In this document: one piece after another, positions 1-9,521 of the stretch | Layout of the letters: each line of letters starts with the position of its first letter | Numbering within the stretch: position 1 is the stretch's first letter | NCBI RefSeq assembly: GCF_030064125.1 | Contig: NZ_CP125957.1 | Location: 3,224,001 to 3,288,000, forward strand | From: Pseudomonas sp. G2-4 | Lineage (GTDB): Bacteria > Pseudomonadota > Gammaproteobacteria > Pseudomonadales > Pseudomonadaceae | DNA: 64,000 nt | Direction: 5' to 3' | Notes under the pieces: generated by a model | What the model was told of the DNA's origin: nothing | What the model saw: only the letters and a program-made list of their open reading frames with translations | Databases searched by the model: none | Program-made: the position numbers and the translations under genes

Positions 1-212
1 TCGTTACCCTGTCACTGGGTGAGTTCAACCTGACGTGGATGCTTCACACCCCGATGACCAAGACGCTGCCAGTGGGCCTGGCTGACAGCTACGCCTCGGC
101 CAGGCTGGAAGTTGCCAGCGCCTACACCCTCATATTCCTGCTGATGATCGTGCCGTTGCTGATTGCATTGCAGGCCATCAGCGCCCGCCTTTCCCGTGGA
201 GAAAAACGATGA
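1..212 (+). CDS. ABC transporter permease, C-terminal end (partial)
   Basis: Open in frame from base 3 to the TGA at 210-212, so only the last ~69 residues are present. The visible part reads as the periplasmic loop and last membrane helix of a binding-protein-dependent importer permease: a TLSLGEF-type stretch, then a hydrophobic segment YTLIFLLMIVPLLIALQ and a short basic tail. The stop overlaps the ATG of the ATPase gene (ATGA at 209-212), which indicates translational coupling and one transporter. The substrate cannot be told from this fragment. Confidence 0.85.
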   Translation, partial: VTLSLGEFNLTWMLHTPMTKTLPVGLADSYASARLEVASAYTLIFLLMIVPLLIALQAISARLSRGEKR

Positions 213-1240
213 GCGGAACCACCATTCGCCTGGCGGGTTGCCGCAAGGCGTTCCCTGACGGCACCGTTGCCGTACATGACCTGGACTTGACCATTGAAGC
301 CGGGGAAACCCTGGCGATCCTCGGCCCGTCCGGTTGCGGTAAAACCACCACTTTGCGCCTGATTGCCGGGCTTGAACGCCCGGATGTGGGGCAGGTGTTT
401 TTTGGCGACACCGAGGTCACTCGTTTGCCCATCGAACGTCGCGACGTGGGCATGGTGTTCCAGAACTATGCGTTGTTTCCCAATCTGGATGTGGCCGGCA
501 ATATCGTCTACGGCCTGAAGATTCGCGGCATGGCGCCCGCTGAGCGGAACAAGCGTTGCTCGGAGTTGCTGGAACTGGTCGGTCTGCAGGATCACGGCAA
601 GCGCAGCATCCACGAGTTGTCCGGTGGTCAGCGCCAGCGAGTCGCCCTCGCCCGCGCCCTGGCGCCCAAGCCCCGGGTATTGCTGCTCGATGAACCCTTG
701 GCAGCGTTGGATGCACAGCTGCGTGAACGCTTGCGCAGCGAGTTGGATCAGCTGCTTCGCCACCTGGGTATTACCGCCGTGTTCGTCACCCATGATCAAG
801 GCGAAGCCATGGCCCTGGGCAATCGGATCCTGGTCATGGAGCACGGCCGTGTCGCGCAGTTGGCCAGCCCGCGGGAAATCTATCAGCAACCCGCCAACGC
901 CTTTGTTGCCAGTTTTGTCGGCAACCTCAACGCTTTTGCGGTGATCCAGCACACCCTCCAAGGCTTGAAAGTCCATGGCGGAGAGTTGCCTTGGCGCGGG
1001 CGCGGGCTGCCTGCCACGGTCTATTGCCGCCCGGAGCATTTGCGGGTGATGGAGGGCGAAGGACACCTGCGCGGGCGTCTGGTCGGCCAGTTTTTTCAAG
1101 GCGCCCAAAGCCGGCTGTTGGTGGACGTCGGCGCCGCCCAGCCATTGTTGGTGGACAGCCCCGACAGCAGCATCCATGCCCCTGGCGCCCTGCTCGCCTT
1201 GGCCGTCGAACCCCAAGTGCTGTTCACCCTGTCATCGTGA
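209..1240 (+). CDS. ABC transporter ATP-binding protein
   Basis: 343 residues. Walker A GPSGCGKT near residues 39-46, Q-loop after VFQNYALFPN, signature LSGGQRQR near 134, Walker B LLLDEPLAALD near 155 and the switch His in FVTHD. A C-terminal TOBE-like region follows. This is the CysA/PotA/FbpC/PhnT class that energises uptake of small anions, iron, polyamines or aminophosphonates. It overlaps the permease by 4 bases and is followed within about 25 bases by a phosphodiesterase. That suggests import linked to cleavage of an organophosphorus compound, but this is inference from context; the solute-binding protein lies outside the window. Confidence 0.92.
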   Translation: MSGTTIRLAGCRKAFPDGTVAVHDLDLTIEAGETLAILGPSGCGKTTTLRLIAGLERPDVGQVFFGDTEVTRLPIERRDVGMVFQNYALFPNLDVAGNIVYGLKIRGMAPAERNKRCSELLELVGLQDHGKRSIHELSGGQRQRVALARALAPKPRVLLLDEPLAALDAQLRERLRSELDQLLRHLGITAVFVTHDQGEAMALGNRILVMEHGRVAQLASPREIYQQPANAFVASFVGNLNAFAVIQHTLQGLKVHGGELPWRGRGLPATVYCRPEHLRVMEGEGHLRGRLVGQFFQGAQSRLLVDVGAAQPLLVDSPDSSIHAPGALLALAVEPQVLFTLSS

Positions 1241-1265
1241 TAGTTGTGTTCTCAGAGGATTTGTT

Positions 1266-2096
1266 TTGAATCATCCGTTTCTCATTGCACAGATCAGTGA
1301 CCTGCACCTTAAAGCCGGGGAAAAACTGACCTATGGCGTCGTTGATACCCTGGCCGCGTTGCGTCATGCGGTCGACCATTTGAACGCCCATGTTCCACGC
1401 CCCGACATCGTGGTGATCAGTGGCGATCTGGTGGACTTCGGTCGGCCTGATGAATATGCCGTGCTGCGCCCCGAACTGGCACGCTTGCACATGCCGTGTT
1501 ATCTGGTGCCCGGTAACCACGACAATCGCGAGCACCTGCGGGCAGCATTTGCCGACCACGACTACCTGCCGAGCCTGGCCGATACGCCCCTGGACTGGGT
1601 GGTTGAGGAGCATCCGCTGCGCCTGATCGGCCTGGACAGCACCATTCCCGGGGGCCATGGCGGCCAATTGCTGGACAGCCAACTGAGCTGGCTCGATGAA
1701 CAATTGGCCCGTCGTCCCGAGGCTCCAACATTATTGGTTCTGCATCACCCGCCGTTTGTCAGTGGCATCGGCCATATGGACCGCGAGCCGTTCATCAACG
1801 CTTCGGCACTGGAGCAGGTCATCGCTCATCATCCGCAGGTGGAGCGTTTGCTGTGCGGGCATTTGCATCGGCCGATGCAGCGGCGCTTCGGCGGTAGCCT
1901 GGGCTGCGTGTGTCCCGGCACCTCGCATCAGATCGTCCTGGATCTACAACCAACCGCTCCCGCGCATTTCAATCTGGAACCACCGGGATACCTGCTGCAT
2001 CACTGGCATGGGCAGGCTTTGGTGACCCATAACGGCGTGTTTGGCGAGTATCCCGGACCGTATCCGTTTTATGACGCTCATGGATTGATCGACTGA
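1266..2096 (+). CDS. Metallophosphoesterase / phosphodiesterase (CpdA/GpdQ-like)
   Basis: 276 residues from a TTG start at 1266, chosen because AGAGGA lies at about 1254-1259 and the product then opens directly with the family core. The calcineurin-like metal-binding motifs appear in order: SDLHL (D-x-H), SGDLVD (GD..D), PGNHDN (GNHD), LHHPP and CGHLHRP (GH.H). This two-metal class hydrolyses phosphodiesters such as cyclic nucleotides or glycerophosphodiesters. No signal peptide, so cytoplasmic. Its place between an ABC importer and an OprD porin suggests it processes an imported phosphodiester rather than cAMP. That assignment is inferred. Confidence 0.88.
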   Translation: MNHPFLIAQISDLHLKAGEKLTYGVVDTLAALRHAVDHLNAHVPRPDIVVISGDLVDFGRPDEYAVLRPELARLHMPCYLVPGNHDNREHLRAAFADHDYLPSLADTPLDWVVEEHPLRLIGLDSTIPGGHGGQLLDSQLSWLDEQLARRPEAPTLLVLHHPPFVSGIGHMDREPFINASALEQVIAHHPQVERLLCGHLHRPMQRRFGGSLGCVCPGTSHQIVLDLQPTAPAHFNLEPPGYLLHHWHGQALVTHNGVFGEYPGPYPFYDAHGLID

Positions 2097-2189
2097 TAAC
2101 CCAGGGACTTTCACTGATGACCTGCTTTGGAGATTTAATCCCTACCCCACTCTATTCATTGAAGATTTTCTAACGAGTTATTGGACGCA

Positions 2190-2213
2190 TCGGCCAATCA
2201 TGTGATCGGCCGA
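2190..2213. terminator. Possible hairpin between phosphodiesterase and porin genes
   Basis: TCGGCC at 2190-2195 pairs with GGCCGA at 2208-2213 around a 12-base loop. There is no T-run, so it may be an attenuator, an RNA-stability element or chance. Confidence 0.25.
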
Positions 2214-2274
2214 GGGCTTCCTGCTGCCCTTTCACTTTGCCCGGAACAGAGGTTCCGCGCTGGAGTTCGTCCCG

Positions 2275-3594
2275 ATGAAAACTATCTTTCAAGTGCTGAG
2301 TTTATTAACCGGCGGCGTGAGCATTGTCATGAGCCCGTTGGCGTCCGCTGACTTTATCAGCGACAGCAAAGCCAACTTGAACCTGCGTAACTTCTACTTC
2401 AACAACGATAACCGTGATGGAGCCGCCGCACCCTCGAAAACCGAAGAGTGGGGCGAAGCTTTCATGCTCAATTATCAATCCGGTTTTACCGACGGCACCG
2501 TCGGGTTCGGCCTGGACGCTATGGGCCTGCTGGGTTTGAAGCTCGACAGCGGCGCGGGTCGTCATGTCGGCGGCTCGATGTTCCCCAACGATGGAGACAA
2601 GGCCGCTGACCAATGGGCGCGTCTCGGTGCAACGGCGAAGATGCGCGTCTCCAAGACCGAATTGCGCTACGGCACCTTGCAGCCGAAATTACCGATCCTG
2701 GTTTCCAATGATGGTCGCCTGCTGCCGCAAACCTTCGAGGGTGGCCAAGTCACCAGCAATGAAATCGACAATCTGACCTTCACTGCCGGGCAACTGGAGC
2801 ATGCCACCGGCCGTGCGTCCAGCGACAGGGCCGGCCTGGCCGTGGCGGGTGGCAGCCAGGAAAGCAATAAATTCACCTTTGCCGGTGGCGATTACAAACT
2901 GACCAAGGATCTGACCGCCCAGTATTACTACGCCAATCTTGAGGATTATTACCAGCAGCACTTCGCCGGTCTGTTGCACGTTTTACCACTGGGTGAATAC
3001 GGCTCATTGAAAACCGACTTGCGTTACTTCAAGACCACGTCCGATGGCAAGAACAGCAGCTCGGCAGGTCGCGCCAGTGGTTACAAACTCGGCGGCTATA
3101 CCAAAGACGGTAGCGGTGAAATCGACAACGACACCTGGAGCGCGGCGTTCATTTACTCGCTGGGTGGCCATGCCATTACCGCGGGTTATCAAAGCGTTTC
3201 CGAAGACAGCAACTTTACCCAACTCAACCAGGGCGGCCTGGTGGGTAAAGGCGAAGGCGGCGCCAGTCTGTATCTCTACACCGACCGCACCATCCAGACG
3301 TTCATCCAGGCCGGTGAGCGCACGGCATTCGCCCAATATGCCTACGACTTCGCAGCACTTGGTGTACCGGGGTTGAAGGCGTCGGTGATGTACCTCAAGG
3401 GCGACAATATCCAGACGGCCAGCGGCCAGGACGCCAGTGAATGGGAACGCGACATCTCCCTGGACTATGTGATCCAGAGCGGTGCGTTGAAGAATGTCGG
3501 TTTTGGCTGGCGCAACGGCATGTCTCGCAGCGATATTGCTCGCGACCAGGATCAGAATCGGCTGATTGTGAGCTATAGCATCCCGTTGATGTAA
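2275..3594 (+). CDS. OprD family outer-membrane porin
   Basis: 439 residues. It begins with a signal peptide (MKTIFQVLSL...; probable cleavage after PLASA) and then shows OprD features: 'ADFISDSKANLNLRNFYFNND', aromatic girdles, alternating beta-strand segments, a KTELRYGTLQPKLPIL strand and a C-terminal strand ending in 'VSYSIPLM'. OprD porins form 18-stranded barrels selective for small organic solutes. GGAG lies upstream of the ATG. It is the fourth same-strand gene after the importer and phosphodiesterase, 178 bases downstream, so it may supply the same nutrient across the outer membrane. Confidence 0.93.
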   Translation: MKTIFQVLSLLTGGVSIVMSPLASADFISDSKANLNLRNFYFNNDNRDGAAAPSKTEEWGEAFMLNYQSGFTDGTVGFGLDAMGLLGLKLDSGAGRHVGGSMFPNDGDKAADQWARLGATAKMRVSKTELRYGTLQPKLPILVSNDGRLLPQTFEGGQVTSNEIDNLTFTAGQLEHATGRASSDRAGLAVAGGSQESNKFTFAGGDYKLTKDLTAQYYYANLEDYYQQHFAGLLHVLPLGEYGSLKTDLRYFKTTSDGKNSSSAGRASGYKLGGYTKDGSGEIDNDTWSAAFIYSLGGHAITAGYQSVSEDSNFTQLNQGGLVGKGEGGASLYLYTDRTIQTFIQAGERTAFAQYAYDFAALGVPGLKASVMYLKGDNIQTASGQDASEWERDISLDYVIQSGALKNVGFGWRNGMSRSDIARDQDQNRLIVSYSIPLM

Positions 3595-3610
3595 GCGCTC
3601 AGCGTTACTC

Positions 3611-3652
3611 AGGGCCTGGGAGTTGCGTCATGCGTAAAGCGCTCCTGGCCCT
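3611..3652 (+). terminator. Possible hairpin after oprD-like gene
   Basis: AGGGCC-TG-GGAG at 3611-3622 can pair with CTCC-TGGCCCT at about 3642-3652. No T-run follows, so this is a weak call for the end of the porin transcript. Confidence 0.25.
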
Positions 3653-3790
3653 GAAGTCATCCGTTCCAGGGATGATGTTCGACAACTTAATTCGCAAGAT
3701 CAGGCAAGTATCCGCCCGGATTGTGCAATCAAACCCATGGATTGCTTCCTATAGTTCACCAGAGCCAAACCAAATGGAGCTGGTCCCCCT

Positions 3791-4264
3791 ATGAGCGCCC
3801 TCAACATCAATGGCCGGGAATACACAGTCGACGTAGACCCTGGCACTCCCATCCTCTGGACCCTGCGCGACACGCTGGGCATGACCGGCACCAAGTTCGG
3901 CTGCGGTGCGGCATTGTGCGGAGCCTGCACTGTGCACCTCGATGGCCAGGCCATTCGTTCCTGCGTGACGCCGATTGCCGCCGCCGAAGGCAAGCAGATC
4001 ACCACCATCGAAGCAGCCACCAATGGCAGCGACCCGGTCGGCAGCGCCGTACACGAGGCGTGGGTCAAGCACGACGTGGCGCAATGCGGCTACTGCCAGA
4101 GCGGCCAGATCATGAGCGCGACGGCCTTCCTCAAGGCCCAGCCCAAGGGCAAACAACCTACAGCGGCTGAAATCGATTCAGCCATGGCCGGAAACATCTG
4201 CCGCTGTGGCACCTACGCCCGTATCCGCGCCGCGGTGGCTGATGCCGCCAAAGCCCTTGCCTGA
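3791..4264 (+). CDS. (2Fe-2S)-binding subunit of a molybdenum hydroxylase (IorA-like)
   Basis: 157 residues. An N-terminal plant-type ferredoxin cluster site (FGCGAALCGACTV, near residues 36-48) and a C-terminal second cluster (CGYCQSG and NICRCGTY) define the small electron-transfer subunit of xanthine-oxidase-family enzymes of the isoquinoline 1-oxidoreductase type. It passes electrons from the Mo subunit encoded 12 bases downstream. No FAD subunit is visible, as is usual for this two-subunit branch, which uses a cytochrome or quinone acceptor. GGAG lies about 11 bases before the ATG. Confidence 0.92.
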   Translation: MSALNINGREYTVDVDPGTPILWTLRDTLGMTGTKFGCGAALCGACTVHLDGQAIRSCVTPIAAAEGKQITTIEAATNGSDPVGSAVHEAWVKHDVAQCGYCQSGQIMSATAFLKAQPKGKQPTAAEIDSAMAGNICRCGTYARIRAAVADAAKALA

Positions 4265-4276
4265 TCGGAGCTGACC

Positions 4277-6514
4277 ATGTTGAACGAGATCTTCCCAAAC
4301 GAGCTCCCTCGGGCCTTGCAGCACATGCTTGAACGCGATGCCGACGGCCCCACAGCCCTTCCCCGTCGCAGTTTTCTCAAGATCGTCGGCATCGGCGGGC
4401 TGGCCTTGGGGGCGTTTCCACACTTGGCCCTGGCGCAGGAGGCGAATGCTGTCGGCGCCGGGCCACTCAAGCCGACTCAGCAACCCTCCGCCTTCGTGCA
4501 GATCGCGCCCAACGGCGAGGTGACGGTGACCATCAACCGGCTGGAGTTCGGCCAGGGTGTGCAAACCGGCCTGCCGATGATTCTTGCCGAAGAGTTGGAT
4601 GCCGACTGGAGCCTGGTGCGCAGTCGCAACGGCAGCAACGACGCCGCCTACATGGATCCGAATTTCGGCATCCACCTCACCGGCGGCTCCAATTCAATCA
4701 AGAACAGCTACATCCAGTACCGCGAACTCGGCGCCCGTGCCCGTGCCATGTTGCTTGCCGCAGCCGCCGCGAGCTGGAACGTCGACGTGGCGAGCCTGAG
4801 CACCCAATCCGGCATGGTGCTCGGTCCGGCGGGCCGCAAGGCGAGCTACGGTGAACTGGCCGAAGCCGCGATGGCGATGCCCGTGCCCGAACACATCACG
4901 CTCAAGGATCCCAAGGACTTTCGCATCATCGGCCAGGCCACCACGCGCATCGATGCCAAGGCCAAGAGCAGCGGCCAACAGGATTTCGGCATCGACATGC
5001 ACCTTCCTGGGCAACTCACGGCTGTCGTCGCCCGACCACCGGTGTTCGGCGCCAAAATCGCCTCTTTGGATGACAGCGCGGCGCGTGCCACGAAGGGCGT
5101 AAAAGCCGTGTTGCGGGTGCCGTTGGACGGCGGTGCGGAAGGCGTTGCAGTGGTCGCGGAGGGTTACTGGCAGGCCAAGCTGGCACGCGATGCGTTGAAG
5201 GTTGAATGGAACACGGCCGGGATAGAAAAAGTGGACAGCGAAACCCAATTGGCTCAGTACCGGGACCTGGCCGGCCAACCCGGCCCACTCCATTTCGATG
5301 CCGACATGACGCCCCTTGCCAGCGCGCCGCATCAGCTGGAAGCCGAGTTTGTATTCCCCTACCTCGCCCACGCCCCCATGGAGCCGTTGAACTGCACCGT
5401 ACAGCTTGGCGAGGATGGCGCCCAATTGTGGGTCGGCACGCAGTTTCCCGGTGGCGACGGCGCCGCGGCCGCCAAGGTGCTGGGTCTCAAGCCCGAACAG
5501 ATCCAGGTGAACGTGCAGACCGCGGGCGGCGGCTTTGGCCGGCGTGGCGTGCCCAGCAACGATTTCGCCGTGCTGGCATGCGAGGTGGCCAAGGCCGCGC
5601 GCACCGCTGGGCTGAATGCACCGATCCGTACCCTGTGGAGCCGGGAAGACGACATCAAGGGTGGCTATTACCGGCCCATGCACCTTCACCGCGCGCGGAT
5701 CGGTTTTGATGACAACGGCAAGGTCCTGGCTTGGGATCACGCCCTGGTCGGGCAATCGATCATCACCGGCACCGTGTTCGGCGGGCGGGTGAAAAACGGC
5801 ATCGACCCTACCGCGACGGAAGGCCTGCGCAATCCTTACCCGATACCGATGCGCCTGACAGTCCATCATCCCAAACTCAACGTACCCGTGCTCTGGTGGC
5901 GCAGCGTAGGCTCTACTCACACGGCCTTCGTCATGGAGACGCTGATCGATGAGATCGCCCGGACGACCAAGCAAGATCCGGTGGCCTACCGAATGAAACT
6001 GTTCGGCGATCAAAGCCCTCGCCATCGCGAAGCCCTGCAACTGGCCGTGGACAAAAGTGAGTATGGCAAGCGTCAACTCCCGGCCGGCCGTGCCTGGGGC
6101 GTGGCGGTACATGAGTCGTTCAGTTCCGTAGTGGCTTACGTCGTGGAAGCCTCCGTGCAGGACGGCCGTCCAGTGCTGCACCATGTCACCGCTGGCGTTC
6201 ACTGCAACCTGGCCGTCAACCCGCGCAGCGTGGAAGCCCAGGTGCAAGGCGCTGCCCTGATGGGCTTGTCCATGTGCCTGCCGGGTGGCGCCATCACCCT
6301 GAAAGACGGTGTCGTGCAACAAAGCAACTTTGCCGACTTCAGCGTGCCGCGCATCACCGACATGCCGGAGTTTGCCGTTCACATCGTGCCAAGTGCCGAA
6401 CCCCCCACGGGGATGGGGGAGCCCGGCTTGCCGGCGTTGGCCCCCGCTTTTGCGAATGCCGTGGCGAGCCTGACGGGTAAGCCGTTGCGGCAGTTGCCTT
6501 TCAAGATGGCGTGA
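4277..6514 (+). CDS. Molybdopterin-binding (Mo) subunit of IorB-type aldehyde/N-heterocycle oxidoreductase
   Basis: 745 residues. A Tat-type export signal with RRSFLK at about residues 31-36 and a hydrophobic stretch ending ALAQEA indicates translocation of the folded cofactor-loaded enzyme. Xanthine-dehydrogenase-family Mo-pterin motifs are visible: GQGVQTG near 95, QTAGGGFGRRG near 415 and the C-terminal MGEPGLPALAPA holding the catalytic Glu. It forms a complex with the upstream 2Fe-2S protein, which presumably rides through Tat with it. The substrate (aldehyde or N-heterocycle) is not predictable. The start is supported by GGAG 6 bases upstream. Confidence 0.93.
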   Translation: MLNEIFPNELPRALQHMLERDADGPTALPRRSFLKIVGIGGLALGAFPHLALAQEANAVGAGPLKPTQQPSAFVQIAPNGEVTVTINRLEFGQGVQTGLPMILAEELDADWSLVRSRNGSNDAAYMDPNFGIHLTGGSNSIKNSYIQYRELGARARAMLLAAAAASWNVDVASLSTQSGMVLGPAGRKASYGELAEAAMAMPVPEHITLKDPKDFRIIGQATTRIDAKAKSSGQQDFGIDMHLPGQLTAVVARPPVFGAKIASLDDSAARATKGVKAVLRVPLDGGAEGVAVVAEGYWQAKLARDALKVEWNTAGIEKVDSETQLAQYRDLAGQPGPLHFDADMTPLASAPHQLEAEFVFPYLAHAPMEPLNCTVQLGEDGAQLWVGTQFPGGDGAAAAKVLGLKPEQIQVNVQTAGGGFGRRGVPSNDFAVLACEVAKAARTAGLNAPIRTLWSREDDIKGGYYRPMHLHRARIGFDDNGKVLAWDHALVGQSIITGTVFGGRVKNGIDPTATEGLRNPYPIPMRLTVHHPKLNVPVLWWRSVGSTHTAFVMETLIDEIARTTKQDPVAYRMKLFGDQSPRHREALQLAVDKSEYGKRQLPAGRAWGVAVHESFSSVVAYVVEASVQDGRPVLHHVTAGVHCNLAVNPRSVEAQVQGAALMGLSMCLPGGAITLKDGVVQQSNFADFSVPRITDMPEFAVHIVPSAEPPTGMGEPGLPALAPAFANAVASLTGKPLRQLPFKMA

Positions 6515-6553
6515 CCGTCTGGAAACGGCAGCTGTGCATCCGCCAGGCCGCTG

Positions 6554-7639
6554 TCAGAGATGATCAGCGTCGATCACAGCCTGGGCGAAAGCCTGCGGAG
6601 CTTCCTGCGGCAGGTTGTGGCCGACACCGCCATCGATCAGGCGATGCTCGTAGCGGCCGGTGAAACGCTTGGCGTAGGCTTCTGCCGGTGGGTGCGGAGC
6701 GCCGTTGGCATCGCCCTCAAGGGTGATGGTTGGCACGCTGATGACTGGGAACGTCGCCAGTTTTTTCTCCAGTCCGGCGTATTTGGCCTCGCCCTTGACC
6801 AGGCCCAGGCGCCAGCGATAGTTGAAGATTGAAACGGCGACGTGATCGGGGTTCTGTAAGGCAGCGGCGCTTCGGTCGTAAGTTGCGTCATCGAAATTCC
6901 ACTTCGGCGAGGCCAGTTTCCAGATCAGCTTGGCAAAATCATGAGTGTTTTTCTCGTAGCCCAGCCGGCCGCGCTCTGTCGCGAAGTAGAACTGATACCA
7001 CCACTGCAACTCGGCGGCGGGCGGCAGCGGTGCCTTGCCCGCTTCCTGGCTGCCTATCAAGTAGCCGCTCACCGCCACCAGCGCCTTGACCCGCTCCGGC
7101 CAAAGGGCCGCGACAATATCAGCCGTGCGTGCGCCCCAGTCATAACCACCGAGCACGGCCTGCTTGATGTTCAGGGCGTCCATGAAGTCGATGAGGTCGC
7201 TGGCTAGCGCGGAAGGTTGGCCGTTGCGCAGGGTCTTGGCCGACAGGAAGCGTGTATCGCCATAACCGCGGGCGTAGGGAATCAACACCCGATAGCCCTT
7301 CTCGGCCAGCGCCGGCGCGACGTCGGCGTAGCTGTGGATGTCATAGGGCCAACCGTGCAGCAGGATGACCACCGGGCCGTCGGCAGGACCGACCTCGGCA
7401 TAGGCCACGTCCAGCAGGCCAGCCTTGACGTGCTTGAGCGGGCCGAACGAAGTGTGACTGCCGGGAGTGATGGCGCCAACCGTGCTGGCAGGCACACTCG
7501 CAGCCACCTCGGCAGCGCTGGCCTGGGACGAGGAAAACCCCAACGCCCCCAACTGCATCAAGGCGAACGCCAGGATGGAGGGTGCAAGCAGGCGCCGATG
7601 CCGGGGGGTGGATGTGTGCTGCGACAGGGTCATTTCCAT
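6554..7639 (-). CDS. Exported alpha/beta hydrolase, epoxide-hydrolase-like
   Basis: 361 residues from the first ATG (AAGGAG 7 bases upstream). The N-terminal 43 residues form a signal peptide (basic 'TPRHRRLLAPS', hydrophobic core, SQASA). The oxyanion motif HGWPYDIHSY, the nucleophile elbow GGYDWGARTA with Asp instead of Ser, and the C-terminal GVGHNLPQ histidine place it with epoxide hydrolases and haloalkane dehalogenases. Signal and fold together suggest a periplasmic enzyme. It converges with the molybdenum hydroxylase operon, 39 bases away, so any link between them is uncertain. Confidence 0.88.
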   Translation of the reverse strand: MEMTLSQHTSTPRHRRLLAPSILAFALMQLGALGFSSSQASAAEVAASVPASTVGAITPGSHTSFGPLKHVKAGLLDVAYAEVGPADGPVVILLHGWPYDIHSYADVAPALAEKGYRVLIPYARGYGDTRFLSAKTLRNGQPSALASDLIDFMDALNIKQAVLGGYDWGARTADIVAALWPERVKALVAVSGYLIGSQEAGKAPLPPAAELQWWYQFYFATERGRLGYEKNTHDFAKLIWKLASPKWNFDDATYDRSAAALQNPDHVAVSIFNYRWRLGLVKGEAKYAGLEKKLATFPVISVPTITLEGDANGAPHPPAEAYAKRFTGRYEHRLIDGGVGHNLPQEAPQAFAQAVIDADHL

Positions 7640-7824
7640 GGTGGATCTCCTTGTAAACGGGTGAGCCCAGGAGACGGCGTTTGCTGTCTCGATGGGGCTA
7701 TTTCACGCCGTCAAGGTATCCAGGATGTGTCGTCGAGCGGTCGCAACAGCAACGTTTCGTGTCTGTCGTGGTGGTTGATACATAGGGATACATTCTGCGC
7801 AGAAACGTGGGCCGTCCAGGGGCA

Positions 7825-9336
7825 TCAGGCCGCGCCTGACTTCCCGTGAAACGCCTGCCCCAACACCGCCAGGCGCTCCGCCAACGGCGGCAGGCATTGG
7901 CTGCTGCGAGTCAGGATGCCGATATTGTCGGCGTTGTGCTCGGCCACCGCCTGCACGGCTTGCAAGCGCTCATTGATGCCCCGCGAAGCCTTGGCTTGCT
8001 CCTGTGTCGTGCTGGCGATCAGATCGTTGAAGTGGTTGATCACCGCGATGTCTTCCACCACGGCGTGCAACAGTTGCGAGGCAAGTTGGCTGGCGGATAC
8101 GCAGCGTTCCACTCCGTCGCGGCTGTCCTGCATGGCGACGGCGGCCTGGCGGCTGCCCTGCTGGAGCTTGGCAATGATCTGCTGGATTTCGGTGGTGGAC
8201 GTCGAGGTTCTTTGCGACAGGGTCCGGACTTCGTCGGCCACCACCGCAAACCCACGACCCTGCTCGCCGGCCCGGGCCGCTTCGATGGCGGCGTTGAGGG
8301 CCAGCAGGTTGGTTTGCTCGGCGATGCCGTTGATCACGTCCAGTACCTGGCCAATCTGTTGCGCCTGTTCGGCCAAGACTTGTACCGTTTCGTTGGTCAG
8401 GTTGATGCGCCCTGCCAGTTCGACGATTTCTTCGCGAGTCTGGTCAACGGTGCTGCGTCCGCGGTTGACCTGCTCGTTTGCCTGTCCGGCGCGTTGCAAA
8501 GTCTGGTCGACGTGGCCAGCAATGTTGTCCATGGCCTGGACCAGATGGCCGATCGCGCCACTCATCTGTGCAACTTCGTCCAGTTGGTGGCGGGCACCGC
8601 TTTGCAGGGTCTGGCCGACCTGGGACAGATCCTGGCCGAGGTCCGACAGGTTTCGGGTATCACGCACTACGCCGTCCACCAGGTTGGTGACTTGTTGCAG
8701 GAAGTGATCGAAGCGTTCACCCGAAGAGACTTTGACCCCTTGATTGCGCTGGGCACCGGCATCGCTGCTCAGCTTCGTGGCGGCGGCCAGTACTTTGTCG
8801 AGCACGTCCTGGTTGTCCGTGGCATCGGCCAGGCTCTGGTTCGCCAGATAAATCAGGATCACGCTTTCCACCACCACGTAGAACGCGTGCAGGAAGACCA
8901 TGTTCCAGCCGCCGTGGGCATCCATGACGAACACCGGATAGCCCTGATGCTGAAGCCAGTGGAAACCCAGGTGGTGGACGGCGATGGTGGCGGCAGCCAC
9001 GACAATCGGCAGCCAGTCCCGGTAGAACGTCAGCACCGCCAACAGCACGAAAATCCCGAAGTGGAACTCGATCACGCCATGGGCCTGGTTGATGTGCAAC
9101 GCCGCCATGACCATCAGCGCCACGGCGATGACACAGCGCATGGCGCGGGTTCCGCCCAGTCCGCGATAAAGGACGGTGGTCAGCACGCAAGTCGGCCCGC
9201 CCACCAGCAACGCCTGGGTGAAGGTCGAATGCATGAACGCCAGGCACAGCGCATACAGCAGCGTGAGCCAAAGCAGCCCCAGCATAATGCGATCGGCTTT
9301 ACGGTGGTGATCGTTAAAGCGCACGAGCGATGTCAT
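7825..9336 (-). CDS. Methyl-accepting chemotaxis protein
   Basis: 503 residues from the ATG at 9336 (AAGGA about 9 bases upstream); the frame is open 14 codons further with no better start. About five or six hydrophobic helices fill the first ~185 residues with no large periplasmic domain. A cytoplasmic coiled coil with the signature hairpin follows ([20 protein letters not shown], then [15 protein letters not shown] near 350-385). It would signal to CheA/CheW. The membrane-embedded sensor is unlike classic Tar-type receptors and may sense membrane state, redox or a lipophilic cue. There is no C-terminal CheR-tethering pentapeptide. Confidence 0.92.
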   Translation of the reverse strand: MTSLVRFNDHHRKADRIMLGLLWLTLLYALCLAFMHSTFTQALLVGGPTCVLTTVLYRGLGGTRAMRCVIAVALMVMAALHINQAHGVIEFHFGIFVLLAVLTFYRDWLPIVVAAATIAVHHLGFHWLQHQGYPVFVMDAHGGWNMVFLHAFYVVVESVILIYLANQSLADATDNQDVLDKVLAAATKLSSDAGAQRNQGVKVSSGERFDHFLQQVTNLVDGVVRDTRNLSDLGQDLSQVGQTLQSGARHQLDEVAQMSGAIGHLVQAMDNIAGHVDQTLQRAGQANEQVNRGRSTVDQTREEIVELAGRINLTNETVQVLAEQAQQIGQVLDVINGIAEQTNLLALNAAIEAARAGEQGRGFAVVADEVRTLSQRTSTSTTEIQQIIAKLQQGSRQAAVAMQDSRDGVERCVSASQLASQLLHAVVEDIAVINHFNDLIASTTQEQAKASRGINERLQAVQAVAEHNADNIGILTRSSQCLPPLAERLAVLGQAFHGKSGAA

Positions 9337-9521
9337 GGAGGGCTGTCCTTTTCGGATACTCGGAGGGTCCGTTACCAATGCCGGTTTCAGGCCTTATCGG
9401 CGTCTCGGAGTGAAACTGTAGCTGATTATCATCATCAGATGGCATTGAGCCATCAATCTTTTTCCCACAGGCCTTTGCTTTATGATGTTCGCCATCTCAT
9501 CCCCTGACTGATGGAACCCCC

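Noticed and set aside
4694..6382. 562-codon minus-strand frame opposite the Mo hydroxylase subunit
   Set aside because: GC-rich antisense shadow; the plus strand carries the Tat signal and molybdopterin motifs.
7846..9507. 553-codon plus-strand frame opposite the chemoreceptor
   Set aside because: Antisense shadow; no motifs, and the minus strand shows the MCP hairpin signature.
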